Below are positions 18,309 through 28,486 of a stretch of 64,000 nt of DNA, in pieces. Position 1 is the first letter of the stretch. Each line of letters begins with the position of its first letter. The stretch lies in contig NZ_FQWZ01000003.1 of assembly GCF_900129825.1 (NCBI RefSeq), positions 488,353 through 552,352 of the forward strand, given 5' to 3'. This DNA comes from Hydrocarboniphaga daqingensis. Its GTDB lineage: Bacteria; Pseudomonadota; Gammaproteobacteria; Nevskiales; Nevskiaceae. The notes beneath the pieces were generated by a model. The model was not told the DNA's origin and did not search any database. It was given only the letters and a program-made list of their open reading frames with translations. Position numbers and translations under genes: made by a program.

Positions 18309-18335
18309 CCGACGATTAAAGGCATCAATCGTCGG
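18309..18335 (-). terminator. Intrinsic terminator of iaaA
   Basis: Read on the minus strand, CCGACGATT, a 9-base loop and AATCGTCGG are followed by GGTTTTGTTATTT. This is a standard stem with a T-rich tail, 14 bases after the iaaA stop codon. Confidence 0.8.
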
Positions 18336-18348
18336 TGTCGCCGGTCAC

Positions 18349-19257
18349 CTAGGCCTCCGGCCCGATCCCGACCCGCACGAGTCCGTCGCTGCCGACCCAG
18401 GCGCGATACATCAAGTGCGAGTTGAATGGCAGCTCGATGTGGCCGTCGCGGTCGATGGCGATCAGGCCGCCCCGTCCGTTTTGCCCCTTTACATCGGCCA
18501 ATGCGGCCTGGGTTGCCGTTTTCAAGTCTTCGCCGGCCCAGGTCAGGCGGGCGTGGATCTGGTAGCCGGCAGCGGCGCGCATGAAGCATTCGCCGGTGCC
18601 CGTGCAGGACACCGCGACGCTGCGGTCGTCGGCGTAGGTGCCCGCGCCGATGATCGGCGTGTCGCCGACGCGGCCCGGTCGCTTGTTGGTCAGCCCGCCG
18701 GTGCTGGTCGACGCGGCGAGATGGCCTTGGGCATCGCGCGCGACGGCGCCGACGGTGCCGAATGCCGAATCGTGGTCGAGCACGATCACGCCGGCCTTGC
18801 GGGCCTGTTCGAGTTGCTGCACGCGTTCGTCGATCACGAAGTAGCCGGGATCGACCACCGGCAGCCCGAGCTCGCGGCCGACCGCATCAGCACCGGCGCC
18901 AGCAAACATCAGATGCGGGCTGCGCTCCATCACGGCACGCGCCAGCCGCACCGGCGAGCGCGTGCGCATGACGCCGGTCACCGCGCCGGCCGCGCGGCTG
19001 CAGCCGTCCATGATCGCCGCATCGAGTTCGGCGTGGCCGTCTGCATTGAGCACGGCGCCGACGCCGGCATTGAACAGGGGACACAACTCAAGCAACTCGA
19101 CGACGCGCTCGACGACATCGACGGCCGACCGGCCGGCGCTGAGCATCGCCCGTCCTTCCTCGGCGATGCGCTGCAGCGCGGCGCGGTGTTCGGGTTGGTC
19201 GGCGGTAACGCCCGGCGCAGGGTCGCCAGCGCCGCCATGCAAGGCGAGTCGGATCAT
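18349..19257 (-). CDS. iaaA: Isoaspartyl peptidase / plant-type L-asparaginase
   Basis: This 302-aa Ntn-hydrolase precursor has the N-terminal RLALHGGAGDP and the autocleavage site GTVGAVA, where the Thr becomes the nucleophile of the beta subunit. Further landmarks are GRVGDTPIIGAGTYAD and CTGTGECFMR. The family hydrolyses isoaspartyl dipeptides and L-asparagine. No signal peptide is seen, so it is likely cytoplasmic. It is divergent from pgl, with 96 bases between starts, and ends before its own terminator at 18309-18335. Confidence 0.92.
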   Translation of the reverse strand: MIRLALHGGAGDPAPGVTADQPEHRAALQRIAEEGRAMLSAGRSAVDVVERVVELLELCPLFNAGVGAVLNADGHAELDAAIMDGCSRAAGAVTGVMRTRSPVRLARAVMERSPHLMFAGAGADAVGRELGLPVVDPGYFVIDERVQQLEQARKAGVIVLDHDSAFGTVGAVARDAQGHLAASTSTGGLTNKRPGRVGDTPIIGAGTYADDRSVAVSCTGTGECFMRAAAGYQIHARLTWAGEDLKTATQAALADVKGQNGRGGLIAIDRDGHIELPFNSHLMYRAWVGSDGLVRVGIGPEA

Positions 19258-19353
19258 CGGGAAGGCAGCAGTCGAAAACGGGTGCCCACTGTATCGCAGC
19301 TGCCTGCAAGGTCTTCGCCGGTCAGCGATGGCAAACTGCCGCCCAGCCTACCG

Positions 19354-20091
19354 ATGAGCCCGCAGATGAACCTTGGGATACGCCCGCCGCTGCACCTCCC
19401 CGCCAGCGTCGAGGTGCATGCCTATGCCGATGCGGCGGCTGCCGCGCAGGCGCTGGCCGACGCGGTCGCCGATGGTCTGCGCCGCGCCCTGGCCGAGCGC
19501 CCGCAAGCCTCGCTGATGTTGTCTGGCGGACGCAGCCCGATCCCGTTCCTGCAGTGTTTGTCGCAGCTGCCGCTGGAATGGGCACGCGTGCAGGTCGGTC
19601 TGGTTGACGACCGTTGGGTCGAGCCCGGCCACGCCGACAGCAACGAGCGTTTGCTGCGCGAGCATTTGTTGCGGCACCAAGCGGCATCGGCCCAGCTGAT
19701 TCCGCTGAAAACCGACGAGCCCACGCCCGAACAAGGTCTGGCGCAAGCCGAGCAACGCGTCGCGCAGATGCCGCTGCCGTTCGATGTGCTGGTGCTCGGC
19801 GTCGGCGACGACGGCCACACCGCGTCGCTGTTCCCGTGCGCGGCCGAAACCCCGGCCGCGATGCAGTCGTCGCAGCTGCTGGCCGCAACCCACCCGCAGA
19901 CCGCGCCGCATGCGCGGATCACACTGACGTTTCCGGCGCTGATGGCCGCGCGCGCGCTGTTCGTCGCGATCGGCGGTGCCGGCAAGCGCGACGTCGTCGA
20001 ACATGCCGTCGCCGAGGTGCCCCCGTTGCCGATCGGTGCCGTGCTGCTTCAGCGCACCGGCGATCCGGTCCAGTTGTATTGGTCGCCCTGA
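19354..20091 (+). CDS. pgl: 6-phosphogluconolactonase
   Basis: Pgl (245 aa, NagB/DevB type) hydrolyses 6-phosphogluconolactone in the oxidative pentose-phosphate or Entner-Doudoroff route. Motifs are MLSGGRSP, VGLVDDRWVEPGHADSNE, and VLGVGDDGHTASLFP. The ATG at 19354 is chosen; a second ATG at 19366 is possible. Frame upstream of 19354 is antisense to iaaA and not coding. It is 44 bases ahead of pyk. Confidence 0.92.
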   Translation: MSPQMNLGIRPPLHLPASVEVHAYADAAAAAQALADAVADGLRRALAERPQASLMLSGGRSPIPFLQCLSQLPLEWARVQVGLVDDRWVEPGHADSNERLLREHLLRHQAASAQLIPLKTDEPTPEQGLAQAEQRVAQMPLPFDVLVLGVGDDGHTASLFPCAAETPAAMQSSQLLAATHPQTAPHARITLTFPALMAARALFVAIGGAGKRDVVEHAVAEVPPLPIGAVLLQRTGDPVQLYWSP

Positions 20092-20135
20092 CGCATTTCG
20101 CGCCGGGCCTTTTACCCCTCATCGAAGGAAGCTGC

Positions 20136-21563
20136 ATGCGCCGCAACCGCAACGCCAAGATCGTCGCCACACTCGGGCCCGCCAGCGCCACGCGCGAGGT
20201 CATCGAAGACCTGTTCCGCGCCGGCGCCGACGTGTTTCGTCTCAATTTCAGCCATGGTGCGCATGCCGATCACCGCGCGCGCTACGAGACGATTCGTCAG
20301 ATCGAGCAGGACCTCGGCCGTCCGATCGGCATCCTGATGGACCTGCAGGGTCCGAAGCTGCGCATCGGCACGTTCGCCAATGGCCCGGTGATGCTTGAAG
20401 CCGGCCAGCCGTTCCGGCTCGACCTCGACCGTGACGTTCCTGGCGATATGAATCGTGTGGCGCTGCCCCATCCGGAAATCTTTGCCGCGCTGACCGAAGG
20501 CACCGACCTGTTGCTCGACGACGGCCGCATCCGGTTGCGGGTCGAGCGCTTCACGCCGAGCCACGCCGACACCCGCGTCGTCAACGGCGGCAAGCTGTCG
20601 GAGCGCAAGGGTGTGAACGTGCCCGGTGTCACGCTGCCGATCTCCGCACTGACCGAGAAGGACCGACGCGATCTCGACTTCGGCCTCGAACTGGGCGTGG
20701 ACTGGGTCGCGCTGTCGTTCGTGCAGCGGCCCGAGGACATCCACGAGGTCAAGGCGATCGTGCGCGGCCGCGCCGGCATCGTCGCCAAGCTCGAAAAGCC
20801 GGCGGCGATCAGTCATCTCGACGAGATCGTCGACGCCTCGGACGCGATCATGGTGGCGCGCGGAGACCTGGGCGTGGAATTGCCGGCCGAGCAAGTGCCG
20901 TCTATCCAGAAGCGCATCGTTCGCAGTTGCCGCCGCGCCGGCCGTCCGGTGATCGTCGCCACGCAGATGCTCGAGTCGATGATCAGCGCGCCGGTCCCGA
21001 CCCGCGCGGAAGCCTCCGACGTCGCCACGGCGATCTACGACGGTGCCGACGCTGTGATGCTGTCGGCCGAATCGGCCGCAGGGCAGTATCCGGTCGAGGC
21101 CGTCCGCATGATGGACCGGATCATCACGCAGACCGAGTCCGATCCGTACTACAGCGAGGTGATGGAAGCCTCGCAGACGCCGCCGCAAGCGGATATCGCC
21201 GGTGCGATCGGCTTTGCGGTGCACCGCGTCGCGGGCTTGCTGAAAGTGGCGGCGATCGTCGCTTACACCAACTCCGGTTCATCGGCGCTGCGCGTCGCGC
21301 GCGAGCGGCCGCAGGCGCCGATCATCGGCATGACGCCGGAGGCCGGCACCGCGCATCGGCTGACCTTGGCCTGGGGCGTTCACGCCGTCGTGTCGGCCGA
21401 TGTCGGCAGCGTGACCGAGATGACCAACTTCGCCTGCTGGGCGGCAGCCGAGGAAGGTTTTGCGCGCAAGGGGCAAACCGTGGTCATCACCGCCGGCCTG
21501 CCGTTCGGCGAAGCGGGCACAACCAACCTGTTGCGCGTCGTGCAGATCGGCCACGACAACTGA
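20136..21563 (+). CDS. pyk: Pyruvate kinase
   Basis: Pyruvate kinase (475 aa) makes pyruvate and ATP from PEP and ADP. The family motifs are NAKIVATLGPAS, FRLNFSHG, MDLQGPKLRIG, the metal/substrate site IVAKLEKPAAISHLDEI, MVARGDLGVELP and ATQMLESMI. The C-terminal regulatory domain is present (AIVAYTNSGSSALRVAR). AAGGAA (20125-20130) precedes the ATG at 20136. It lies directly after pgl and before a long terminator. Confidence 0.96.
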   Translation: MRRNRNAKIVATLGPASATREVIEDLFRAGADVFRLNFSHGAHADHRARYETIRQIEQDLGRPIGILMDLQGPKLRIGTFANGPVMLEAGQPFRLDLDRDVPGDMNRVALPHPEIFAALTEGTDLLLDDGRIRLRVERFTPSHADTRVVNGGKLSERKGVNVPGVTLPISALTEKDRRDLDFGLELGVDWVALSFVQRPEDIHEVKAIVRGRAGIVAKLEKPAAISHLDEIVDASDAIMVARGDLGVELPAEQVPSIQKRIVRSCRRAGRPVIVATQMLESMISAPVPTRAEASDVATAIYDGADAVMLSAESAAGQYPVEAVRMMDRIITQTESDPYYSEVMEASQTPPQADIAGAIGFAVHRVAGLLKVAAIVAYTNSGSSALRVARERPQAPIIGMTPEAGTAHRLTLAWGVHAVVSADVGSVTEMTNFACWAAAEEGFARKGQTVVITAGLPFGEAGTTNLLRVVQIGHDN

Positions 21564-21600
21564 TCCCAGCCGCGTCGCCGTCATCGGCACGCCAAAAGAA

Positions 21601-21647
21601 AACGCGGGTGGCGGTGCTGCCGTTTTCGGCAGACCGCCACCCGCGTT
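21601..21647. terminator. Long hairpin terminator between pyk and the aldehyde dehydrogenase
   Basis: AACGCGGGTGGCGGT pairs with ACCGCCACCCGCGTT, and the inner CTGCCG pairs with CGGCAG around TTTT, with one bulged G at 21616. The total stem is 21 base pairs. It sits between two convergent genes and has short A/T runs on both sides, so it likely works both ways. Confidence 0.85.
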
Positions 21648-21665
21648 TGTTTTGCAGCTTGAGGC

Positions 21666-23186
<1,521 letters not shown>

Positions 23187-23286
23187 GGTCTCAACTCCTC
23201 TCTCTTGGTCTGTTTATGACAGCTGCGGCAAACGGTCACGCCAGTTCGGCATGGGCCTCGGCTCCGCCCGCGATCGGGCGCCGTAG

Positions 23287-23302
23287 AGCATCGGACGTGC
23301 CA
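23287..23302 (-). promoter_or_regulatory. Sigma-54 (RpoN) promoter of the aldehyde dehydrogenase
   Basis: On the minus strand the sequence TGGCACGTCCGATGCT fits the consensus TGGCACG-N4-TTGCW with one mismatch. The GG and GC doublets are correctly spaced at -24 and -12. The start codon is about 100 bases downstream. Confidence 0.7.
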
Positions 23303-23452
23303 TTGCGGCCGGCGTTCCGCGCCGTGTTGGCGCCAAAAGACAAGCGATTGATTTGATTGAACACTGAGTGGCCGCGCCGTTTCCCTGATCGTCGCGGGCG
23401 CCGGCGTTGTCACGCTGGATGCTGCTGCCGGCATCGGCATCGACACCAGGAA

Positions 23453-23469
23453 TGACACAGTCTGTGTCA
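23453..23469. promoter_or_regulatory. Perfect 17-bp palindrome, likely activator site
   Basis: TGACACAG-T-CTGTGTCA is a perfect palindrome centred about 160 bases upstream of the -24 box, the usual distance for an NtrC-family enhancer site. Half-site-like TTGTCACG (about 23408) and GTCACAGC (about 23470) lie close by. The cognate activator is not in this window. Confidence 0.55.
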
Positions 23470-23522
23470 CGTCACAGCGACGATACGCAGGCGCCCGCGG
23501 CAACTCGGTAGTATTGGGCGGC

Positions 23523-23852
23523 ATGCTCGACAAGCTCCGACATCACTGGCGACAGTTCGCCGCTCACCGCCCCGGCACTCGCTTCCAGGCTCAGCACCGC
23601 CAGGGACGCCGCGCACGGCGCACGCCGTTCGCGCGAGGGGTGCGTGCCGTGCTGGCGACGGCGATCACGCTGATCGGCTTGGTGATGATGCCGGCGCCGG
23701 GACCCGGCATGTTGGTGGTCGCGTTCGGCCTGGTGATGCTGGCGCGTGAATCGGCGATGGCGGCACGTGGCCTGGATGCCGCCGAACTTCGTGTGCGACC
23801 GCTGTGGGCCCGTGCGTCGGCATGGTGGCAGCGACGCCGCAGCACGGGCTGA
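23523..23852 (+). CDS. Small PGPGW-type membrane protein
   Basis: This 109-aa protein has a basic N-terminal region (QAQHRQGRRARRTPFARG), two hydrophobic segments at about residues 43-75 separated by MPAPGPGM, and a basic C-terminus. The PGPG turn followed by FGLVMLARE fits the PGPGW transmembrane family, whose function is unknown. The ATG at 23523 was chosen; a TTG nine bases upstream is possible. It is 228 bases from the next gene and may be a single-gene unit. Confidence 0.65.
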   Translation: MLDKLRHHWRQFAAHRPGTRFQAQHRQGRRARRTPFARGVRAVLATAITLIGLVMMPAPGPGMLVVAFGLVMLARESAMAARGLDAAELRVRPLWARASAWWQRRRSTG

Positions 23853-24080
23853 TACGGTTTCGCGACCCATCAGCAGCGCCATCGTGCGGTTCAGGGGTGA
23901 TTAACAGCGCGACAACGACAGTGGCCGCGTTGGCTTGCTGCATGACTCGCCTTTTACGACCGCATGCGCGCGCGTTCGTCGAGTCCGAAGTCGCCGGGCC
24001 GACGCTGAGAATGCCGGTGCAACGCCAAGACGAGCTAGCATCGCGGCACCGATACCGCGACAACACCTCAGGAGTGGTAC

Positions 24081-27000
24081 ATGCGGCGAGCAGCGTGGCG
24101 CGCAGGGATGGGCTGGGCTTTGACCGCGGTCGCCGTGACGTTGACGACCGTCAGTGGAGCGGCCACGCCGGCGACGACGACCAAGGTACCGCCCCGGATT
24201 CCACCACCGCAGACACCGGCCGCACAGCAGATCGACCCGGCCTTCAACACGGCAACCGGCCGCGCGTGGATCGCGGCGATGAAGCAGGCGCCGCGCGGCC
24301 CATTCGATCGCATTCGTTACTTCTGCGCCGATGGGCAAGTGCTGGAGCCGAAGGCCTATATCTGCGAACCCTTCGGTGGCGGCTATCAGCACGGTGAATG
24401 GAATGCACAGACCAAAGCCTTGCGCGCTGCCGGCTTTCCGGTCGCCAATCTGCTGGTCACGGTCGCGCCCGAGCAGATCACTGGCGCGGGCGCTGACCCG
24501 GAGTTGCTCTCGATCCTGGTGGTCGAGCGCTTTCTGATCTCGCACGATGACGGCTGGATCTATCGCAAGGCGCAGTTCTATCGCGGCGCGATCCAGGACC
24601 ACAACGAGAAGGAGGCGGCGCGCAGCTTGTTGGCGGCGCTGACGGCCGCCGAGCCGTCGCGCGACTTCCTCGAACTGCGCGAAGCCGCACGCGCGCTCCC
24701 TCATGGTGCTGACACGCCGAGCTTGGGCAAGGTACGCAGCATGGCCGTGGTGCTCGACGAAAAGGACCCGAACTTCCACCCGCTGCGCTCGCGTATCCAC
24801 AACGCTCCCGAGGCTGCCGACGCGGCGCGCGTGCGCGCCTATGCCAGCAGCAGCAGCGCTCGCCGAGACCTGCAGCCGGCCTATGCCGAACTGGTGGCCG
24901 CGATCGATCAGGCCTACCAGCCCGCACCGCTGTCACGCGCACTGATGCAGTTGAAGCGGTACCTGCGTGATCCAGCGGCACAGGCCGTGTTGCAGACACG
25001 GATCGCTGCCCAGCAAGCAGCGGAAGCACCGCAGGCCGGCGCACTAGCGCGGCTGGATTCGGCGGCCGAGGTCCTAGCCTGGCTGCGCGACCAGGGCTAT
25101 GCCGCGACGACACCTGCAGGACGCACGGCGGCGCTCGATGCGAGCCTCGATGCGGAACAGGTGTTCATGGTCGCCGCTTCAGCGGCTTTGTCCGGCATGC
25201 CGACGCTGACGCGCGAGCAGCGGCTGGCGTGGCTGCGGCCGACGGCCCGCGCGCTGTATGGAATGGGCCTGCTGACTTCGCGCGAGCACGTCGCGATCGA
25301 CGAAGCATTGGCGTCACTCGACGGCAAGATCGAGCTCGGCGCGTACCGCCAAGCGCTCGAATATCTGGAGCGGGCGTCGGCCTGGTGCGGCAACCGCTTG
25401 AACTACCACTACGCCAGCGCACTGGATCGCTTGCGTCCGATCGAACCGCTGGTCGACGCCTACGTGCCCGATCGGCTGCGCGCCAGCCCGCTGCTGTTCT
25501 ACTCCACAGTATTGCAGTCGCTGCGCGTCGACGCCGATCAGGTGTCTGGCATCAGTCAGCAACTGTTTGGCGAGTCCACTGGTGGCGCGTTGCGCCGGCT
25601 TAATCCCGGCATTGCACGCGGCGTGCTGCGTACATCGCTGAAGAACGCGCGCACCGGTGACGAGCCGGCGATTTTCCTGGTGCCCGAAACCACGTCGGAT
25701 TTGCCGGCAGCGGCCGGCATCCTGACCGAAGCCGAAGGTAATCCGGTATCGCATGTGCAGTTGCTGGCCCGCAATCTGGGGATTCCCAACGTGGTCGTCG
25801 CACGCGAGCTGATTCCCAAGCTGGCGCCGTACGATGGACGCCGCATCGTGATCGCGGCCAGCGCCGGTGGTGTCGTCGAGATCGCCGAGGATGGCGCTCG
25901 GTGGGATGCGGTGCTCGGGCAGGGCGCGTCGAGACCGAGCGTGGTCATCGTGCCCGACTTGGTAAAGCTCAATCTGCTGCGCGCTGAGTTCGTATCGACC
26001 GAGCACCTGCGTGCCAGCGATTCCGGTCGCATATGCGGGCCCAAGGCGGCGCACGTTGGTGAGTTGACGCATCGTTATCCCGGCCATGTGTCGCCGGGCC
26101 TCGCCGTCAGCTTCGGCATCTACCGCGAGTTGTTGAACGAGCCGGTGAAGCCGGGTGGACCGGCGATGTTTGACTGGATGAAGCAGCAGTATGCGCAGAT
26201 CGCCGTGATGCGGAGGCTCGATCCCGAGCATCACAGCGATCGCGTCAATCGCTTCTTGGCGTTCACGCGTCAGTGGATTGCCGATCAGCCGCTGCCGCCG
26301 GTGCTGCTCGACCGTTTGCGCGGCGCCTTGCTGCAGCGCTTCGGTATCGAAGGTACCTACGGCGTATTCGTGCGCAGCGACACCAACATCGAGGATCTGC
26401 CCGGGTTTACCGGCGCAGGCCTCAATCTGACGATTCCCAATGTCGTCGGTTTCGATGGCATCGTCGCGGCCTTGCGCAAGGTGTGGGCATCGCCATTCAC
26501 CGAGCGCGCTTACGGCTGGCGCCAGGATCTGATGGACCAACCCGAACATGTCTACGTGTCGGTGCTACTGCACCAAACGGTCCCGAATGAAAAAAGCGGC
26601 GTGATGATCACTGCCGATGTCGATACTGGCGACCGCGACTGGTTGACGGTGGCCACCAGTCTCGGCGTCGGCGGCGGCGTTGACGGCGAAGCCTCCGAAA
26701 CGCTGCAGGCGCGGCTCGACGGCAAGCGCGTTCGGCTGTTGTCGAGCGCCACCGCCCGCAAGCGCCGCGAGATGAATGTCGCTGGCGGCGCCGTGATGCA
26801 ACGTGCCGCAGCGCCCGAGGCGGTGTTGAGCGACGATGAGATCGCGCAACTGGCACGCTTCGCCCGTGACTTGCCGAAGCAATATCCCGAGCTGCATGAC
26901 GATCAAGGCCAGGCGACACCGGCCGATGTCGAATTCGGCTTCGTTGGTGGACGCTTGATGCTGCAGCAGATCCGGCCGTTTCTGCAGAACCGTTCGGCAG

Positions 27001-27095
27001 CGCGGCAGGACTACCTGGCCAAGATGGATGCACGCCTCGGCCAGAATGCCGAGCGCAAGCTGGATCTGGGCGAACGGCCCGAGGGAGGCGTGTGA
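24081..27095 (+). CDS. Exported PEP/pyruvate-binding dikinase-like protein
   Basis: A 1004-aa protein with a signal peptide (basic start, hydrophobic core to about residue 27). Residues ~40-500 are mostly helical and unrecognised. Residues ~525-610 form a phosphohistidine swivel domain with GNPVSHVQLLARNLGIPNVVV in part, His558 being the likely phospho-carrier. The C-terminal third is a PPDK/PEP-synthase-type ATP-grasp domain: GPKAAHVGEL, VRSDTNIEDLPGFTGAGL (Arg765), KVWASPFTERA, and VEFGFVGGRLMLQQIRPF near residue 950. His before ATP domain is the glucan water dikinase order, opposite to PEP synthase. Such enzymes transfer phosphates from ATP via His. RBS AGGAG at 24070-24074. The next gene overlaps its stop, so it starts an operon. 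Substrate unknown. Confidence 0.75.
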   Translation: MRRAAWRAGMGWALTAVAVTLTTVSGAATPATTTKVPPRIPPPQTPAAQQIDPAFNTATGRAWIAAMKQAPRGPFDRIRYFCADGQVLEPKAYICEPFGGGYQHGEWNAQTKALRAAGFPVANLLVTVAPEQITGAGADPELLSILVVERFLISHDDGWIYRKAQFYRGAIQDHNEKEAARSLLAALTAAEPSRDFLELREAARALPHGADTPSLGKVRSMAVVLDEKDPNFHPLRSRIHNAPEAADAARVRAYASSSSARRDLQPAYAELVAAIDQAYQPAPLSRALMQLKRYLRDPAAQAVLQTRIAAQQAAEAPQAGALARLDSAAEVLAWLRDQGYAATTPAGRTAALDASLDAEQVFMVAASAALSGMPTLTREQRLAWLRPTARALYGMGLLTSREHVAIDEALASLDGKIELGAYRQALEYLERASAWCGNRLNYHYASALDRLRPIEPLVDAYVPDRLRASPLLFYSTVLQSLRVDADQVSGISQQLFGESTGGALRRLNPGIARGVLRTSLKNARTGDEPAIFLVPETTSDLPAAAGILTEAEGNPVSHVQLLARNLGIPNVVVARELIPKLAPYDGRRIVIAASAGGVVEIAEDGARWDAVLGQGASRPSVVIVPDLVKLNLLRAEFVSTEHLRASDSGRICGPKAAHVGELTHRYPGHVSPGLAVSFGIYRELLNEPVKPGGPAMFDWMKQQYAQIAVMRRLDPEHHSDRVNRFLAFTRQWIADQPLPPVLLDRLRGALLQRFGIEGTYGVFVRSDTNIEDLPGFTGAGLNLTIPNVVGFDGIVAALRKVWASPFTERAYGWRQDLMDQPEHVYVSVLLHQTVPNEKSGVMITADVDTGDRDWLTVATSLGVGGGVDGEASETLQARLDGKRVRLLSSATARKRREMNVAGGAVMQRAAAPEAVLSDDEIAQLARFARDLPKQYPELHDDQGQATPADVEFGFVGGRLMLQQIRPFLQNRSAARQDYLAKMDARLGQNAERKLDLGERPEGGV

Positions 27096-28486
27096 AGACT
27101 CGGGCTTGGCTGCAAGCGCTCATTGTGGGCCGGACGTGGCGGCGGTGTTCGCTGGCTTGCGCCGCGTTGGTCGCCGCCGGAACGGCCGGCGCCTATCCTT
27201 ACGACGGTTACGATCACACGGGCATCCGTCGACTCGACTACGTTGCCAAAGTCCATGACGGCGACGTGCCGGGTCGCAAGTTGCAGCCCGGCCAGTACCT
27301 GCCGCTGGACCACGTGTTGCCGCGATGGAGCGGTACCGATGGCAAGGCCTTGCCCTTGGCCGATGCCGGCATGCAAGCCGCGCTCGACAAGCTGCTCGCG
27401 GGTAGCGGCTACGCCACGTACAGCGTTGCCTTGCTCGATCTGAGCGACGAGACGCACCCGCGCTATGCCAGCAGCCGCGCCGATGAACGCGTCAATGTCG
27501 GCAGTGTCGGCAAGGTACTTGTCGCACTGGCGCTGATGCAGACGCTGGCCGACGTGTATCCGGACGACATCGCCGCACGCGAGCGCGTGCTCAAGACCAC
27601 GTTGGTCGCTGCCGATCGATACAGCCAGTACGACCATCACACGGTCACGTTCTGGGACCCGGCGTCGCGCAAACGGGCCAGCCGCACGATCCGCGTCGGT
27701 GACACCGCCACGCTGTGGGAGTACCTCGACTGGATGCTGTCGGCCAGCTCGAACTCGGCGGCTGGCATGGTGCAGAAAGAGTTGATCGCGCTGAAGCATT
27801 TCGGTGCCGCTTACCCGCCGCCACGCGCCGAGTACGACGCCTACTTCAGTTCATCTTCGCCCAAGCAACTTGGTGAGTTGTATCGGCAGACGATGGACGA
27901 TGCCGCGCGCCGCAACGGCTTTGATCCCGAGCAGTTCCGGCAGGGCAGTCTGTTCACCCAAGGCGGCAAGCAGAAAGTCAACGGCACCAGCAGCTACGCC
28001 ACCAGCGAACAGCTACTGCGCTATTTGTACCGGCTCGAAGCGGGCACCTTGATCGATGCCTTCAGCAGCCGCGAGATCAAGCGGCTGCTGTACATGACGC
28101 AGCGGCGTATCCGCTATGCCTCGCATCCGGTGCTCAACGACAGCGCGGTCTATTTCAAGTCGGGCTCGTTCTATCAATGCAAAGTGGCCGGGACCTGCGG
28201 CAAGTACAAGGGCGACAAGACCAATCGACTGGCGTCGGTGGCGATCATCGAATCGCCCGACCTGCTCCCCAATGGACGGCCGCGATTGCAGTACTTGGTG
28301 GCGGTGACGTCGAACGTACTTGGCGTCAATTCAGCCGTTGCGCATCAGTCGATGGCGCTGCGCATCCATCGGCTGGTCGAAGCTCAGCATCCGCTGCCCC
28401 AGCCACCTGCGCAGCCGACCGCATTCCCGAGCGTGCCGGTCGATGATCCGGATGATGCGGGCGCCGGCAAGAGCGATGCGCCATGA
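27092..28486 (+). CDS. Exported penicillin-binding-like serine hydrolase
   Basis: This 464-aa protein has a signal peptide ending near GTAGA and the three motifs of the serine beta-lactamase/DD-peptidase fold: SVGK (Ser138, Lys141), SSN (Ser219-Asn221) and KSG (Lys356-Gly358). It has a Pro-rich C-terminal tail (HPLPQPPAQPTAFP). Length and motif form are closer to the class A-like hydrolases than to classical PBPs, and a Cys pair near residue 360 may form a disulfide. It could act on peptidoglycan or an ester in the periplasm; resistance is not implied. The GTG start overlaps the previous stop in GTGA, and its own stop overlaps the transporter ATG. Confidence 0.72.
   Translation: MKTRAWLQALIVGRTWRRCSLACAALVAAGTAGAYPYDGYDHTGIRRLDYVAKVHDGDVPGRKLQPGQYLPLDHVLPRWSGTDGKALPLADAGMQAALDKLLAGSGYATYSVALLDLSDETHPRYASSRADERVNVGSVGKVLVALALMQTLADVYPDDIAARERVLKTTLVAADRYSQYDHHTVTFWDPASRKRASRTIRVGDTATLWEYLDWMLSASSNSAAGMVQKELIALKHFGAAYPPPRAEYDAYFSSSSPKQLGELYRQTMDDAARRNGFDPEQFRQGSLFTQGGKQKVNGTSSYATSEQLLRYLYRLEAGTLIDAFSSREIKRLLYMTQRRIRYASHPVLNDSAVYFKSGSFYQCKVAGTCGKYKGDKTNRLASVAIIESPDLLPNGRPRLQYLVAVTSNVLGVNSAVAHQSMALRIHRLVEAQHPLPQPPAQPTAFPSVPVDDPDDAGAGKSDAP

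Noticed and set aside
18415-19353. Upstream extension of the pgl frame
   Set aside because: This stretch is antisense to iaaA; homology to Pgl begins only after 19354.
23853-24080. A gene or tRNA in the 228-base gap before the dikinase gene
   Set aside because: No cloverleaf, CCA end or convincing frame with a ribosome site was seen.
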